Of a stretch of DNA of 64,000 nucleotides, positions 34,370 to 41,979 are shown in pieces. The translations under genes and the position numbers were made by a program. Position 1 is the stretch's first letter; every line of letters begins with the position of its first letter. The stretch lies in NCBI GenBank assembly GCA_963707435.1, contig CAVPPF010000007.1, forward strand, positions 1 through 64,000, read 5' to 3'. This DNA is from UBA4744 sp963707435. GTDB lineage: Bacteria > Actinomycetota > Acidimicrobiia > Spongiisociales > UBA4744. The notes beneath the pieces are model-generated. The model worked only from the letters and a program-made list of their open reading frames with translations, was not told where the DNA came from and searched no databases.

Positions 34370-35778
34370 GCCGACTCGATCAGCTCCTCGACGCCGAACC
34401 GGTGATCGTGACAGCCGGCATCGAGGTGCTGGCCGGCGCTCTGGAAGCGCAGAGCGTTGCGGTGCGCAGGACAGAATGGAAGCCTCCGGCGGAAGGTACG
34501 GAGGCGGCCCTCGCCGGGCTGGCGGCGGCTCCCGAGGTAGCGCAAGCGAACCGGTCGGCGATCGAGCGCATGCTCGCCGTCCGCCCGCACTTGATCGATG
34601 TGGTTCCGGCTGCTCAGGTTGTTCCCGGACTCACGGCACGGACCTTCCTGCACGCCGGTCCGCCGCTCGCCTGGGAAGCGGCCAGTGGACCGATGCGGGG
34701 TGCCCTCATCGGTGCCATGCTCTACGAGCATCTCGCCGAGACCCCCGAGGAGGCGACCTCCAAACTGGCAGGCGGCGAGATCGAACTCTCGCCCTGCCAC
34801 CACCATCAGTCGGCAGGACCGATGGCGGGGGTGATCAGCCCATCGATGCCCGTCCTGGTGGTCCAGGACCCGGACACCGGGGGAGTCGCCTATTCGACGC
34901 TCAACGAAGGGCTCGGCAGGGTCCTCCGGTACGGCGCCTTTGCCCCTGAAGTCATCGATCGTCTTCGCTGGATGGACCAGGTTCTGGGGCCGGTCGTCGG
35001 CGATGCCCTGCGACGGAGCGGACCCGTCGATCTGCGTTCGCTGATTGCGCAGGCCCTGCAAATGGGTGACGACGGCCACAACCGCAATCGAGCCGGAACT
35101 TCGTTGTTCCTCCGGACTATCGGGGCGGCGCTGATCGAAAGTGACGTGGCGTCCGTCGCCGATCGTTCGGCCGTCTATGCCTTCATCGATTCGAACGATC
35201 ATTTCATGCTGAACCTGGTGATGGCGGCAGGCAAGTTGATCGTCGACGCCGCCTCCGGAGTTGAGCACTCCAGCCTGGTTACGGTTATGGCCCGCAACGG
35301 AACCGAGTTTGGGATCCGGTTGTCGGGAACCGGGGAGCGGTGGTTCACGGCGCCCGCTCCGATCGTCGACGGCTTGTTCCTCGGATCGTTCACTGCTGCG
35401 GACGCCAACCCCGACATCGGCGACTCGGCAATAACCGAGACGATCGGCCTGGGCGGTTTTGCCATGGCCGCGTCTCCGGCCATCGTCGGATTTGTGGGTG
35501 GTACGGCGACGGGCGCCGTGCAGCGGACCCTGGCCATGTACGAGATCACCATGGCGGAACACCCGTCCTATCAGATACCCATTCTGGAGTTCCGGGGCAC
35601 ACCGACCGGAATCGATGCCATCCTGGTCGCCCGGACCGGAGTTCGGCCTCAGATCAACACGGGTGTGGCCGGCAAGGAGCCGGGTGTGGGGATGGTGGGG
35701 GCCGGATTGGTCGAAGCGCCGATGGCGTGTTTCGTCCAGGCGGTCAACGCCCTGGCCGAGGGACTACCAGCCTCCTGA
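34366..35778 (+). CDS. DUF1116 protein, AllG/YlbE-like carbamoyltransferase component
   Basis: A 470-residue DUF1116 protein. The conserved CHHHQSAGPMAGV near residue 144 (a His cluster that may bind metal or anion), MGDDGHNRNRAGT near 230, and GTSL/NDHFMLN segments are intact. It is the presumed catalytic partner of FdrA and DUF2877 in the AllFGH-type carbamoyltransferase. The ATG at 34366 overlaps the FdrA TGA, and AAGGAGG lies six bases upstream. In this operon the substrate is more likely ureidomalonate, a one-carbon-longer analogue of oxalurate; that is my inference. Confidence 0.87.
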   Translation: MSRLDQLLDAEPVIVTAGIEVLAGALEAQSVAVRRTEWKPPAEGTEAALAGLAAAPEVAQANRSAIERMLAVRPHLIDVVPAAQVVPGLTARTFLHAGPPLAWEAASGPMRGALIGAMLYEHLAETPEEATSKLAGGEIELSPCHHHQSAGPMAGVISPSMPVLVVQDPDTGGVAYSTLNEGLGRVLRYGAFAPEVIDRLRWMDQVLGPVVGDALRRSGPVDLRSLIAQALQMGDDGHNRNRAGTSLFLRTIGAALIESDVASVADRSAVYAFIDSNDHFMLNLVMAAGKLIVDAASGVEHSSLVTVMARNGTEFGIRLSGTGERWFTAPAPIVDGLFLGSFTAADANPDIGDSAITETIGLGGFAMAASPAIVGFVGGTATGAVQRTLAMYEITMAEHPSYQIPILEFRGTPTGIDAILVARTGVRPQINTGVAGKEPGVGMVGAGLVEAPMACFVQAVNALAEGLPAS

Positions 35779-35857
35779 TGGAGAGACCCCACCGTGATGC
35801 CGCGCGGTTTCACCCCGAACGCGTAGTTTTAACAAATCGACAATCAAGGAGTGTGGC
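35779..35857 (+). promoter_or_regulatory. Longest gap within the operon, A/T-rich; possible internal promoter
   Basis: This 79-base gap separates the carbamoyltransferase genes from the molybdenum hydroxylase genes. It is the only gap in the operon above ten bases and has the A/T-rich run TAGTTTTAACAAATCG just before the AAGGAG ribosome site. An internal promoter is possible, but I cannot define its elements. Confidence 0.25.
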
Positions 35858-36748
35858 ATGACGATTGCCCAGGTATTTGATTACCGGCTACCCGGAACAC
35901 TCGATGAAGCGGTCCACTTGCTCGCCGATCATGGTGGAGATGTTCGGGTGCTGGCAGGCGGCACGGACCTGGTGGCCTGGTTGCGAGACGAGGCGCTAGC
36001 TCCCGACCTGCTGGTCGATATCAAAGGCATCGGGGGCCTCGGCGACATCGTCGACGAAGGCGACGCGATCGCCATCGGCTCGCTGGTCACATTCACCGAT
36101 GTCATCAACTCCGATCTGGTCGAAGCCCGGCTCCCCATGATCTCGGAGATGGCGGCCACCGTTGCCTCCACCGGTATCCGCAATCGAGCCACCCTGGTCG
36201 GCAACATCTGCTCGGCCGTTCCCTCCTGTGATGCGGGGCCCCCGCTCCTGGTCTGCGGGGCGGTCGTCCACACGTTCGGGAGCAAGGGCACCCGCCAGAT
36301 TCCTATCGACGAGTGGTTTGTCGGTCCTCGCCGGACGGTCCTTGCCAACGACGAGATCGTGACGAAGGTGGTGGTCCCGATTCCACCCGGCGGGCACGGC
36401 GCTGCCTACATGCGGCTGAGCCGGTACGAGGGAGAGGACCTCGCGCAAGCCAGTCTGGCGATCCTGGCGCCGTCCGACCATCGTTTCCGGCTTGCCTTCG
36501 GGGCCGTAGCGGCAACACCCGTGCGGGCCCGGCGAATCGAGTCGCTCCTGGAAGGGAAGGCGCTCACCCCGGAGCTGGTGGCCGCGGCCGTGGCGCTCGT
36601 GCCGGAAGAGATCGCACCCATCACCGACATGCGTGCCTCGAAGGAATTCCGGATGCGGATGTCCCAGGTGATGTTGCAGCGAGGTTTGAAAGCGGCGGTA
36701 GAACGTCTGGAAGGCAACGGGCCTTCCTACGGTACGAACTTGATGTAG
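35858..36748 (+). CDS. Molybdenum hydroxylase, FAD-binding subunit
   Basis: A 296-residue medium subunit of a xanthine-dehydrogenase-family enzyme. The FAD pyrophosphate loop VLAGGTDLVAWL near residue 31 and the second FAD motif TGIRNRATLVGNIC near residue 105 are complete; a C-terminal CO-dehydrogenase-flavoprotein domain follows. It passes electrons from the iron-sulfur subunit to NAD or another acceptor. The next two genes encode the other two subunits, 8 bases downstream and then overlapping. AAGGAG lies upstream of the ATG. The substrate is not given by this subunit. Confidence 0.92.
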   Translation: MTIAQVFDYRLPGTLDEAVHLLADHGGDVRVLAGGTDLVAWLRDEALAPDLLVDIKGIGGLGDIVDEGDAIAIGSLVTFTDVINSDLVEARLPMISEMAATVASTGIRNRATLVGNICSAVPSCDAGPPLLVCGAVVHTFGSKGTRQIPIDEWFVGPRRTVLANDEIVTKVVVPIPPGGHGAAYMRLSRYEGEDLAQASLAILAPSDHRFRLAFGAVAATPVRARRIESLLEGKALTPELVAAAVALVPEEIAPITDMRASKEFRMRMSQVMLQRGLKAAVERLEGNGPSYGTNLM

Positions 36749-36756
36749 GGGGACGC

Positions 36757-37233
36757 ATGCGAACGGATATCTCGGTAACGGTGAACGGCGAACCATGGTT
36801 GCTGACCGTCGAATCCAACGACGTGCTCCTCGAGACGCTCAGGTCGAAAGTGGGTGTCAAGAGCCCCAAGATCGGATGCGAACGCGGGGATTGTGGCAGC
36901 TGCACGGTGTTGCTGGACGGCCACACGGTGCGCAGCTGCCTGGTGCTCTCCGTCGAGGTCGACGGACACGAAGTGGTGACGCTCGAAGGTCTGCATGACG
37001 AAGGGCTCACCGAACTCCAGCAGTTCTTTGTCGATATGAACTCATTCCAGTGCGGCTTCTGTGCGCCCGGCATTGTTCTGGCGGCGGCCGAACTCCTGGA
37101 CGAGAACCCCAAACCGACCCGGGCCGATGTTCAGGAGGCAATCGGCGGGAACCTGTGTCGGTGCACGGGATACGACCCGATTATCGACGCCGTTCTTGCT
37201 TCTGCCGAAAGCGCAGGGAGGGGAAACCGATGA
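36757..37233 (+). CDS. Molybdenum hydroxylase, [2Fe-2S] subunit
   Basis: A 158-residue small subunit with two [2Fe-2S] clusters. The plant-ferredoxin-type cluster has GCERGDCGSCTVLLDG near residue 44 with a further Cys near 68, and the helical cluster has QCGFCAPGIVLAA and LCRCTGYDPI near residues 103 and 136. All eight cysteines are present. It relays electrons from the molybdenum site to the FAD subunit. The ATG at 36757 lies after GGGGGA; the stop overlaps the large-subunit start as ATGA. Confidence 0.94.
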   Translation: MRTDISVTVNGEPWLLTVESNDVLLETLRSKVGVKSPKIGCERGDCGSCTVLLDGHTVRSCLVLSVEVDGHEVVTLEGLHDEGLTELQQFFVDMNSFQCGFCAPGIVLAAAELLDENPKPTRADVQEAIGGNLCRCTGYDPIIDAVLASAESAGRGNR

Positions 37234-39623
37234 CCACGCTGAAGCCTTTCGAGGAGCAGAGCACCCGCGACCTCGATTTCGTGGGAAAGTCAACCGTTCG
37301 GATCGACGGCCTGGAGAAAGTCTCGGGTGCGGCCCGGTACGTCGACGATCTGGACTTCGGCCCCGACCTCCTGCACGCCGAGATCGTCGAGAGCCCCTAT
37401 GCCAACGCCCGCATCACCGGCATCGATACTTCCGCCGCCGAAGCAGTTCCGGGCGTCACCAAGGTGCTCACCGGGAAGGATTTCCCCTTCACGTTCGGCC
37501 TGTACATGAAGGACCGGTACGTGTTCGCCCAGGACCGGGTCCGATTCGTCGGCGAGCAGGTTGCCGCAGTCGTCGCCCGCGATCCCAAGGTGGCCAAACG
37601 GGCGGCCAAGCTGGTCAAAGTGGACTACGAAGAGCTCACTCCGATCTTTGACCCGATGGAGGCTCTCGAGCCAGATTCAGGACTCATCCATCCCGACCTC
37701 GGCAACTACCCCCACGTTCCATGGTTCTACCCGCACGACGACACCAACATCGCCCACTGGCGCAAGACCCGCAAGGGCGATGTGGAACAAGGTTTCGCCG
37801 AAGCCGACCTTGTGCTGGAGGGTGAGTACAAGGTGCCGAGGTACGCGCATTGCGCCATCGAACCGCATGTCATCGTGGGGCTCTACGATCAGTCGGGTCG
37901 TCTGACGATGTGGTCGGCATCACAGTCGCCCTACACCCAGCGTCACTTGTTTGCCGAGGCGCTCGCACCTCTCGGCCTGACCCACAAGGACGTCCGGGTC
38001 ATCACCCCGTACGTGGGTGGAGGATTCGGCGGGAAGGCCGGCGTCTCCATGGAAATCATGGGAGCGGCGATTGCGACGGCGGTGAAGGGACATCCGGTCA
38101 AGATCCGGTTCACCCGCGAGCAAGAGTTCTACAACACGTACCAACGCCAGGGGATGGTGGCCCACATCAAGATGGGCGTGAAGAACGACGGCACGATCAC
38201 CGCCCTCGAGCACATCATGAACTGGGACGCGGGTGCCTACGTCGAATACGGCGCCAATGTGGTCAACGCTGCCGGTTTGTCGGCCACGGGCCCCTATCGC
38301 GTGCCCAACGTGTGGATCGACTCAAAATGCATCTACACCAATCTTCCCCCCGGCGGTCCCTACCGGGGCTTCGGGTACTCAGAATTCATGTTCGGACTCG
38401 AATCGCACGTCGACCGCGTCGCCGAAGCGATCGGAATGGACGCGGTCGAGTTCCGAAGGAAGAACGCGATTGTCGAGGGCGACATCCTTGCGTACGGCGC
38501 AGAGATGAACCCGTCCGGCTTGATTGAAGCCATCGATCGCACTGCCGCTGCTATCGAGTGGGGGAAGAAGGAGATCTCTGACGATCCCAACAAAGTGATC
38601 GGCAAGGGTTTCGCGGTGTTCTGGAAGGCGCCCGCCATGCCGCCCAACGCCTCGTCGGCGTCGTTCCTCAAATTCAACGAGGACGGCAGCATGAACATCA
38701 CCGTCTCCGGCATGGAGCTGGGTCAGGGCTATCTGACTGCGATGGCTCAAATCGCCGGGGAGGTCCTCGCGGTGCCGCCGGAGAAGATCCGGGTCGAAAC
38801 ACCGGACACCGACCGCAACCCGTACGAATGGCAGACGGTTGCCTCGCACGTGACCTGGAGCTGCGGGAATGCCGTCCATGCGGCCGCGGTCGAGGCCCGG
38901 GAGAAGATCTTCGACGTGGTGCATCGCGTACACGGCTACGAAGAGGAGTCGCTGTATCTCGAGGATGAGAGTGTCCGGTCCAGCACCGATCCCGATTTCA
39001 AGCTCCCGCTGAGAGCTTTTGTGATCGACGGGCTCGAGTCCGCGGATGGCACCTTCAAGGGCGGGCCGATCGTCGGGTCCGGCAAGTTCATGCCCGAGTT
39101 CACCTCAACTCGTGCCGATCCGGAGACCAGCCAGGGAGGCCATCCCAACGTTCACTACACGGTGGGGGCGGCGGGAGTCGTCCTCGAGGTCGATCGCGAA
39201 ACCGGCAGGATGACCGTGAAGAAGGTCGCCTTGGCCGTGGACGTCGGCAAGGCCATCAACCCCAGCCTCATCGAGGGACAAATAACCGGCGGCATCGTCC
39301 AGGGCCTAGCCACCGTCCTCTACGAAGACATGCGTTTCAGCGACAAGGGCAAGCTCCTGAACGCCAACTTCACGGACTACAAGATCCCCACGTCCCACGA
39401 CATCCCCGAGGAGACGATCCCGATCATCATCGAGACGGCTCAGCCGGATGGCCCGTTCGGGGCCAGGGGAGTGGGTGAACACACGATGATCCCGGCCGCC
39501 CCGATCATCGGCAACGCGATCAAAGACGCCCTGGGCATACGCATCGAGTCGATGCCGATCACCGCCGAGAAAGTGGCGCTGGCGATCATGAACGAAATGG
39601 CAAACAAAGGAGACGAGAAGTAA
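37230..39623 (+). CDS. Molybdenum hydroxylase, large catalytic subunit
   Basis: A 797-residue molybdopterin-cytosine-dinucleotide-type subunit of the xanthine dehydrogenase family. It has the N-terminal a/b hammerhead domain, then YVGGGFGGKAG near residue 256, PYRGFGYSEFMFGLE near residue 372 in the active-site loop, and the catalytic Glu in GARGVGEHTMIPAA near residue 749. The loop is not the AYRCSFR of form-I CO dehydrogenase. Such enzymes hydroxylate N-heterocycles with water-derived oxygen. In this operon hydroxylation of uracil to barbiturate is my favoured reaction, untested. Confidence 0.92.
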   Translation: MTTLKPFEEQSTRDLDFVGKSTVRIDGLEKVSGAARYVDDLDFGPDLLHAEIVESPYANARITGIDTSAAEAVPGVTKVLTGKDFPFTFGLYMKDRYVFAQDRVRFVGEQVAAVVARDPKVAKRAAKLVKVDYEELTPIFDPMEALEPDSGLIHPDLGNYPHVPWFYPHDDTNIAHWRKTRKGDVEQGFAEADLVLEGEYKVPRYAHCAIEPHVIVGLYDQSGRLTMWSASQSPYTQRHLFAEALAPLGLTHKDVRVITPYVGGGFGGKAGVSMEIMGAAIATAVKGHPVKIRFTREQEFYNTYQRQGMVAHIKMGVKNDGTITALEHIMNWDAGAYVEYGANVVNAAGLSATGPYRVPNVWIDSKCIYTNLPPGGPYRGFGYSEFMFGLESHVDRVAEAIGMDAVEFRRKNAIVEGDILAYGAEMNPSGLIEAIDRTAAAIEWGKKEISDDPNKVIGKGFAVFWKAPAMPPNASSASFLKFNEDGSMNITVSGMELGQGYLTAMAQIAGEVLAVPPEKIRVETPDTDRNPYEWQTVASHVTWSCGNAVHAAAVEAREKIFDVVHRVHGYEEESLYLEDESVRSSTDPDFKLPLRAFVIDGLESADGTFKGGPIVGSGKFMPEFTSTRADPETSQGGHPNVHYTVGAAGVVLEVDRETGRMTVKKVALAVDVGKAINPSLIEGQITGGIVQGLATVLYEDMRFSDKGKLLNANFTDYKIPTSHDIPEETIPIIIETAQPDGPFGARGVGEHTMIPAAPIIGNAIKDALGIRIESMPITAEKVALAIMNEMANKGDEK

Positions 39624-40381
39624 TGGCTGTTGACCTGGAGAAGATCCTCCGTCCGGTAGACAACCCGCTGAAACCGTTCGAGGCGAAATACATGACGCTG
39701 GCGAGCGGCGAACACATGGTGATCCGGCAGATCGACCGGGATGAGATCCCGGACATCCTCCCGTATCTCGAACCCATGCTGCACGTCGAGCGGGACTACT
39801 ACGACGTTGTGTGCGCCCGCATCTATTCCGAGCTGCTGGCCCACTACCGGTACCGGGCTCAGGACGAGTATGTGCTCGTCGTGCAGATCGACGGGGAACT
39901 GGCGGCGGTTGTCAACGGACGCCAGGTCTCTCCCGATTTGGGCATGTCGCTACACACCATTGCCCTGCGGCGCGGACTCCGGGTCGGAGCACACGCCTTT
40001 GCCGCCAAGATGGAATACCACATCGACATCCTCGGCCACAAAGAGGTGTTGATCGTGGCCGAATCACCCATCGGTTTCCGTCGCTGGATGATCGAGTATC
40101 AGCTCGAGAAACGTTTCGAGACCGCCCATGAATTGGGTGGGGTGCCGTCCTGGGCGCTGACCAAAGAGCTGTTCGATCGGGCTCGTTCGACTCTGGTTGT
40201 CGGGCGCCGGCCGGTTCCACCGGAGATTCTCGCCAAGGCCGAGGCCAAGATCCTGCCTCCCTCGGATCCTCCGACGCCTCCGGCGGACCTATTGGCCGCT
40301 ACTCGCTCGATGTACGACCCGACGGCGACCGCGCTCATTTCGCAGCGCAACCTGCTGGGTGGGGAGGCCGACCATGCGTAA
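39623..40381 (+). CDS. Unknown protein with GNAT-like core
   Basis: A 252-residue soluble protein embedded in the operon (its ATG shares one base with the upstream stop and its end overlaps the next start by eight bases). The middle (about residues 40-160) has strand-helix spacing like a GNAT fold: VIRQIDRDEIPDILPYLEPM, then VLVVQIDGELAAVVNGRQVS, TIALRRGLRVGAHAF, and VLIVAESPIGFRRWM. The Gly-rich acetyl-CoA loop is not clear. I do not recognise a named family. Its position suggests a role in the ureide pathway or in maturation of its enzymes. Confidence 0.7.
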   Translation: MAVDLEKILRPVDNPLKPFEAKYMTLASGEHMVIRQIDRDEIPDILPYLEPMLHVERDYYDVVCARIYSELLAHYRYRAQDEYVLVVQIDGELAAVVNGRQVSPDLGMSLHTIALRRGLRVGAHAFAAKMEYHIDILGHKEVLIVAESPIGFRRWMIEYQLEKRFETAHELGGVPSWALTKELFDRARSTLVVGRRPVPPEILAKAEAKILPPSDPPTPPADLLAATRSMYDPTATALISQRNLLGGEADHA

Positions 40382-41549
40382 CGTCTACGTGGCGGGAATC
40401 GGGATCACCACGTTCACCAGGCTGGAGTATCCCCTCTCGGAGATAGCGGCCTACCCGTCGATGATGGCCCTGAAAGACTCCGGGATCACCGATGTCGATC
40501 ACGTCTACGTCGCCAACATGGGGAGTGCCCGGGTCAACCACCAGACGGCCCTGGCCAGTGCGGTGGTCGACAGTCTCAGTCTGACTCCGGCCGGGGCGGC
40601 GGTAGTTGAGAACGGTCCGGCCTCGGGAGCGTCGGCCATCAAGGCCGGGTTTGCGGCGGTTGCGTCCGGCCTGCACGACGTCGTGCTGGTGGCCGGAGCG
40701 GAGCGGATGCGGGAGGTCAACGGCCTCGAGGCGACCGACTTCATCGCCACCCTCACCCACCCGCTGGCCGAATACATCTACGGGGTCACCTTGCCTGCGC
40801 ACGCGGCGATGTTCACCCGTTTGTACATGGAGAAGTACGGCGTCACCGAACGTCATCTCGCCATGGTGGCCGTGAAGAACCAGAACAACGCCATGTTGAA
40901 CGAGTTCGCCCACCTCCACCAGCCCATAACGATCGAGGGCATCCTCGACTCGCCCGAAGCCATGACGAACAACCCCTACGTTGCGGAACCACTCCGGTTC
41001 TTCGACGCCTGCCCGGTTTCCGACGGGGGAGCGGCCGTGATCCTGGTTTCGGAGGAGGTAGCCAAGACCATCGACCGCCCGCTCATACGTCTGGCCGGTA
41101 TCGGCCAGGCCACGGACACCCATGCCGTGCACGAGCGAGAGGAGCCGACCGATTTGCTGGCCGTGAGAAGGGCTGCGGCCACGTCGTTCGCAATGGCCGG
41201 GTTCACTCCGCAAGACGTCGATGTAGCCGAGCTCCACGATGCCTTCACCATTCTCGAGATCGTCGAGAGCGAAGAGGTCGGGTTCTTCCCCAAAGGCGAG
41301 GGACACATCGCCCTCGAAAAAGGGGAGACGGCTTTGGACGGTCGCCTGCCGATCAATCCGTCTGGAGGCCTGAAGGGCAAAGGGCATCCGGTCGGCGCCA
41401 CCGGCGTTGGACAGGCCCACGAGATCGTAACCCAGCTCAGAGGCGAAGCCGGCGAGCGCCAGGTGGACGGCGCCCGGGTCGGGTTCACCTGCAACTTCGG
41501 CGGATTCGGCAACAACGTTGTCTGCCTGACTTTTGTGAGGGAGGACTGA
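40374..41549 (+). CDS. Thiolase-superfamily protein lacking the nucleophilic cysteine
   Basis: A 391-residue SCP2-thiolase-like protein. It keeps PVSDGGAAVIL, LHDAFTILEI near residue 285, GHPVGATGVGQAHEI near 342 and CNFGGFGNN near the end. Where thiolases have the nucleophilic Cys (N-x-C-A-S-G), this one reads ENGPASGASAIKAG near residue 78, with Pro in place of Cys, so ordinary thiolysis is not expected. It is followed at once by a DUF35 protein, the partner of steroid side-chain aldolases such as Ltp2-ChsH2, and may be a related C-C lyase. ATG 40374 is in frame with the conserved start. Confidence 0.86.
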   Translation: MRNVYVAGIGITTFTRLEYPLSEIAAYPSMMALKDSGITDVDHVYVANMGSARVNHQTALASAVVDSLSLTPAGAAVVENGPASGASAIKAGFAAVASGLHDVVLVAGAERMREVNGLEATDFIATLTHPLAEYIYGVTLPAHAAMFTRLYMEKYGVTERHLAMVAVKNQNNAMLNEFAHLHQPITIEGILDSPEAMTNNPYVAEPLRFFDACPVSDGGAAVILVSEEVAKTIDRPLIRLAGIGQATDTHAVHEREEPTDLLAVRRAAATSFAMAGFTPQDVDVAELHDAFTILEIVESEEVGFFPKGEGHIALEKGETALDGRLPINPSGGLKGKGHPVGATGVGQAHEIVTQLRGEAGERQVDGARVGFTCNFGGFGNNVVCLTFVRED

Positions 41550-41899
41550 TGGCCACCAGGGAGATTTACGCCTACCAGTGCAAGAAGTGCGGTCATCTGC
41601 ACTATCCCTTCCGGATGGTCTGCAAGGAATGCCGTCAAAACGACTTCTTCGAGTTCGATATCGTGCCGCTCCCGAAGAAGGGCAAGCTGCTGACGTTCAC
41701 CAAGGTCTACAACCTGCCCGGCGAGTTCGAGGTGGCAACGCTCGGGCTGGGCATGGTCGAGTTGGAGAACGGCATCCGGATGACCGGCCAGCTCGAGGTA
41801 GAAGATCCCAAGATCGGGATGGCCGTGCAAGGCACCGTGAAGGTGGTTCGGAAGAGCGCCTACGACAAGTTCTACGGGATGGTGTTCACCGCTGCATAG
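41549..41899 (+). CDS. DUF35 zinc-ribbon/OB-fold protein, partner of the thiolase-like protein
   Basis: A 116-residue protein with a rubredoxin-like zinc ribbon (CKKCGHLHYP and CKECRQN, residues 11-28) and an OB-fold (LLTFTKVYNLPGEF, GMVELENGIRMTGQL). DUF35 proteins pair with thiolase-fold enzymes and help bind acyl-CoA. Its ATG shares one base with the preceding TGA. It is the last gene of the operon, and a strong terminator begins 27 bases after its stop. Confidence 0.93.
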   Translation: MATREIYAYQCKKCGHLHYPFRMVCKECRQNDFFEFDIVPLPKKGKLLTFTKVYNLPGEFEVATLGLGMVELENGIRMTGQLEVEDPKIGMAVQGTVKVVRKSAYDKFYGMVFTAA

Positions 41900-41925
41900 T
41901 GACGCCTTCCCTCGTGGCAACGCGA

Positions 41926-41957
41926 AGAACGTCCGGCGATAGCCGGACGTTCTCTTT
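41926..41957. terminator. Rho-independent terminator, probably bidirectional
   Basis: A perfect 12-base inverted repeat, AGAACGTCCGGC at 41926-41937 and GCCGGACGTTCT at 41942-41953, with a four-base GATA loop, is followed by CTTTG on the plus strand. It lies between the operon end and the convergent secreted-protein gene, whose stop is at 41980, so it could end transcripts from both sides, although the T-run is short. Confidence 0.85.
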
Positions 41958-41979
41958 GACAATCGCGTTGGTATCCCTG

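Noticed and set aside
37230..39623. The large subunit considered as a form-I CO dehydrogenase.
   Set aside because: The active-site loop reads PYRGFGYSE, not AYRCSFR.
40335..41420. A 361-codon minus-strand frame opposite the thiolase-like gene.
   Set aside because: It shows no domain features; the operon on the other strand is clear.
30992..41899. Operon considered as an s-triazine (atrazine/cyanurate) pathway because of the AtzD-family enzyme.
   Set aside because: No AtzE, AtzF or biuret hydrolase-like gene is present, and the cytosine deaminase and molybdenum hydroxylase fit pyrimidines better; cyanurate remains a fallback for the first enzyme only.
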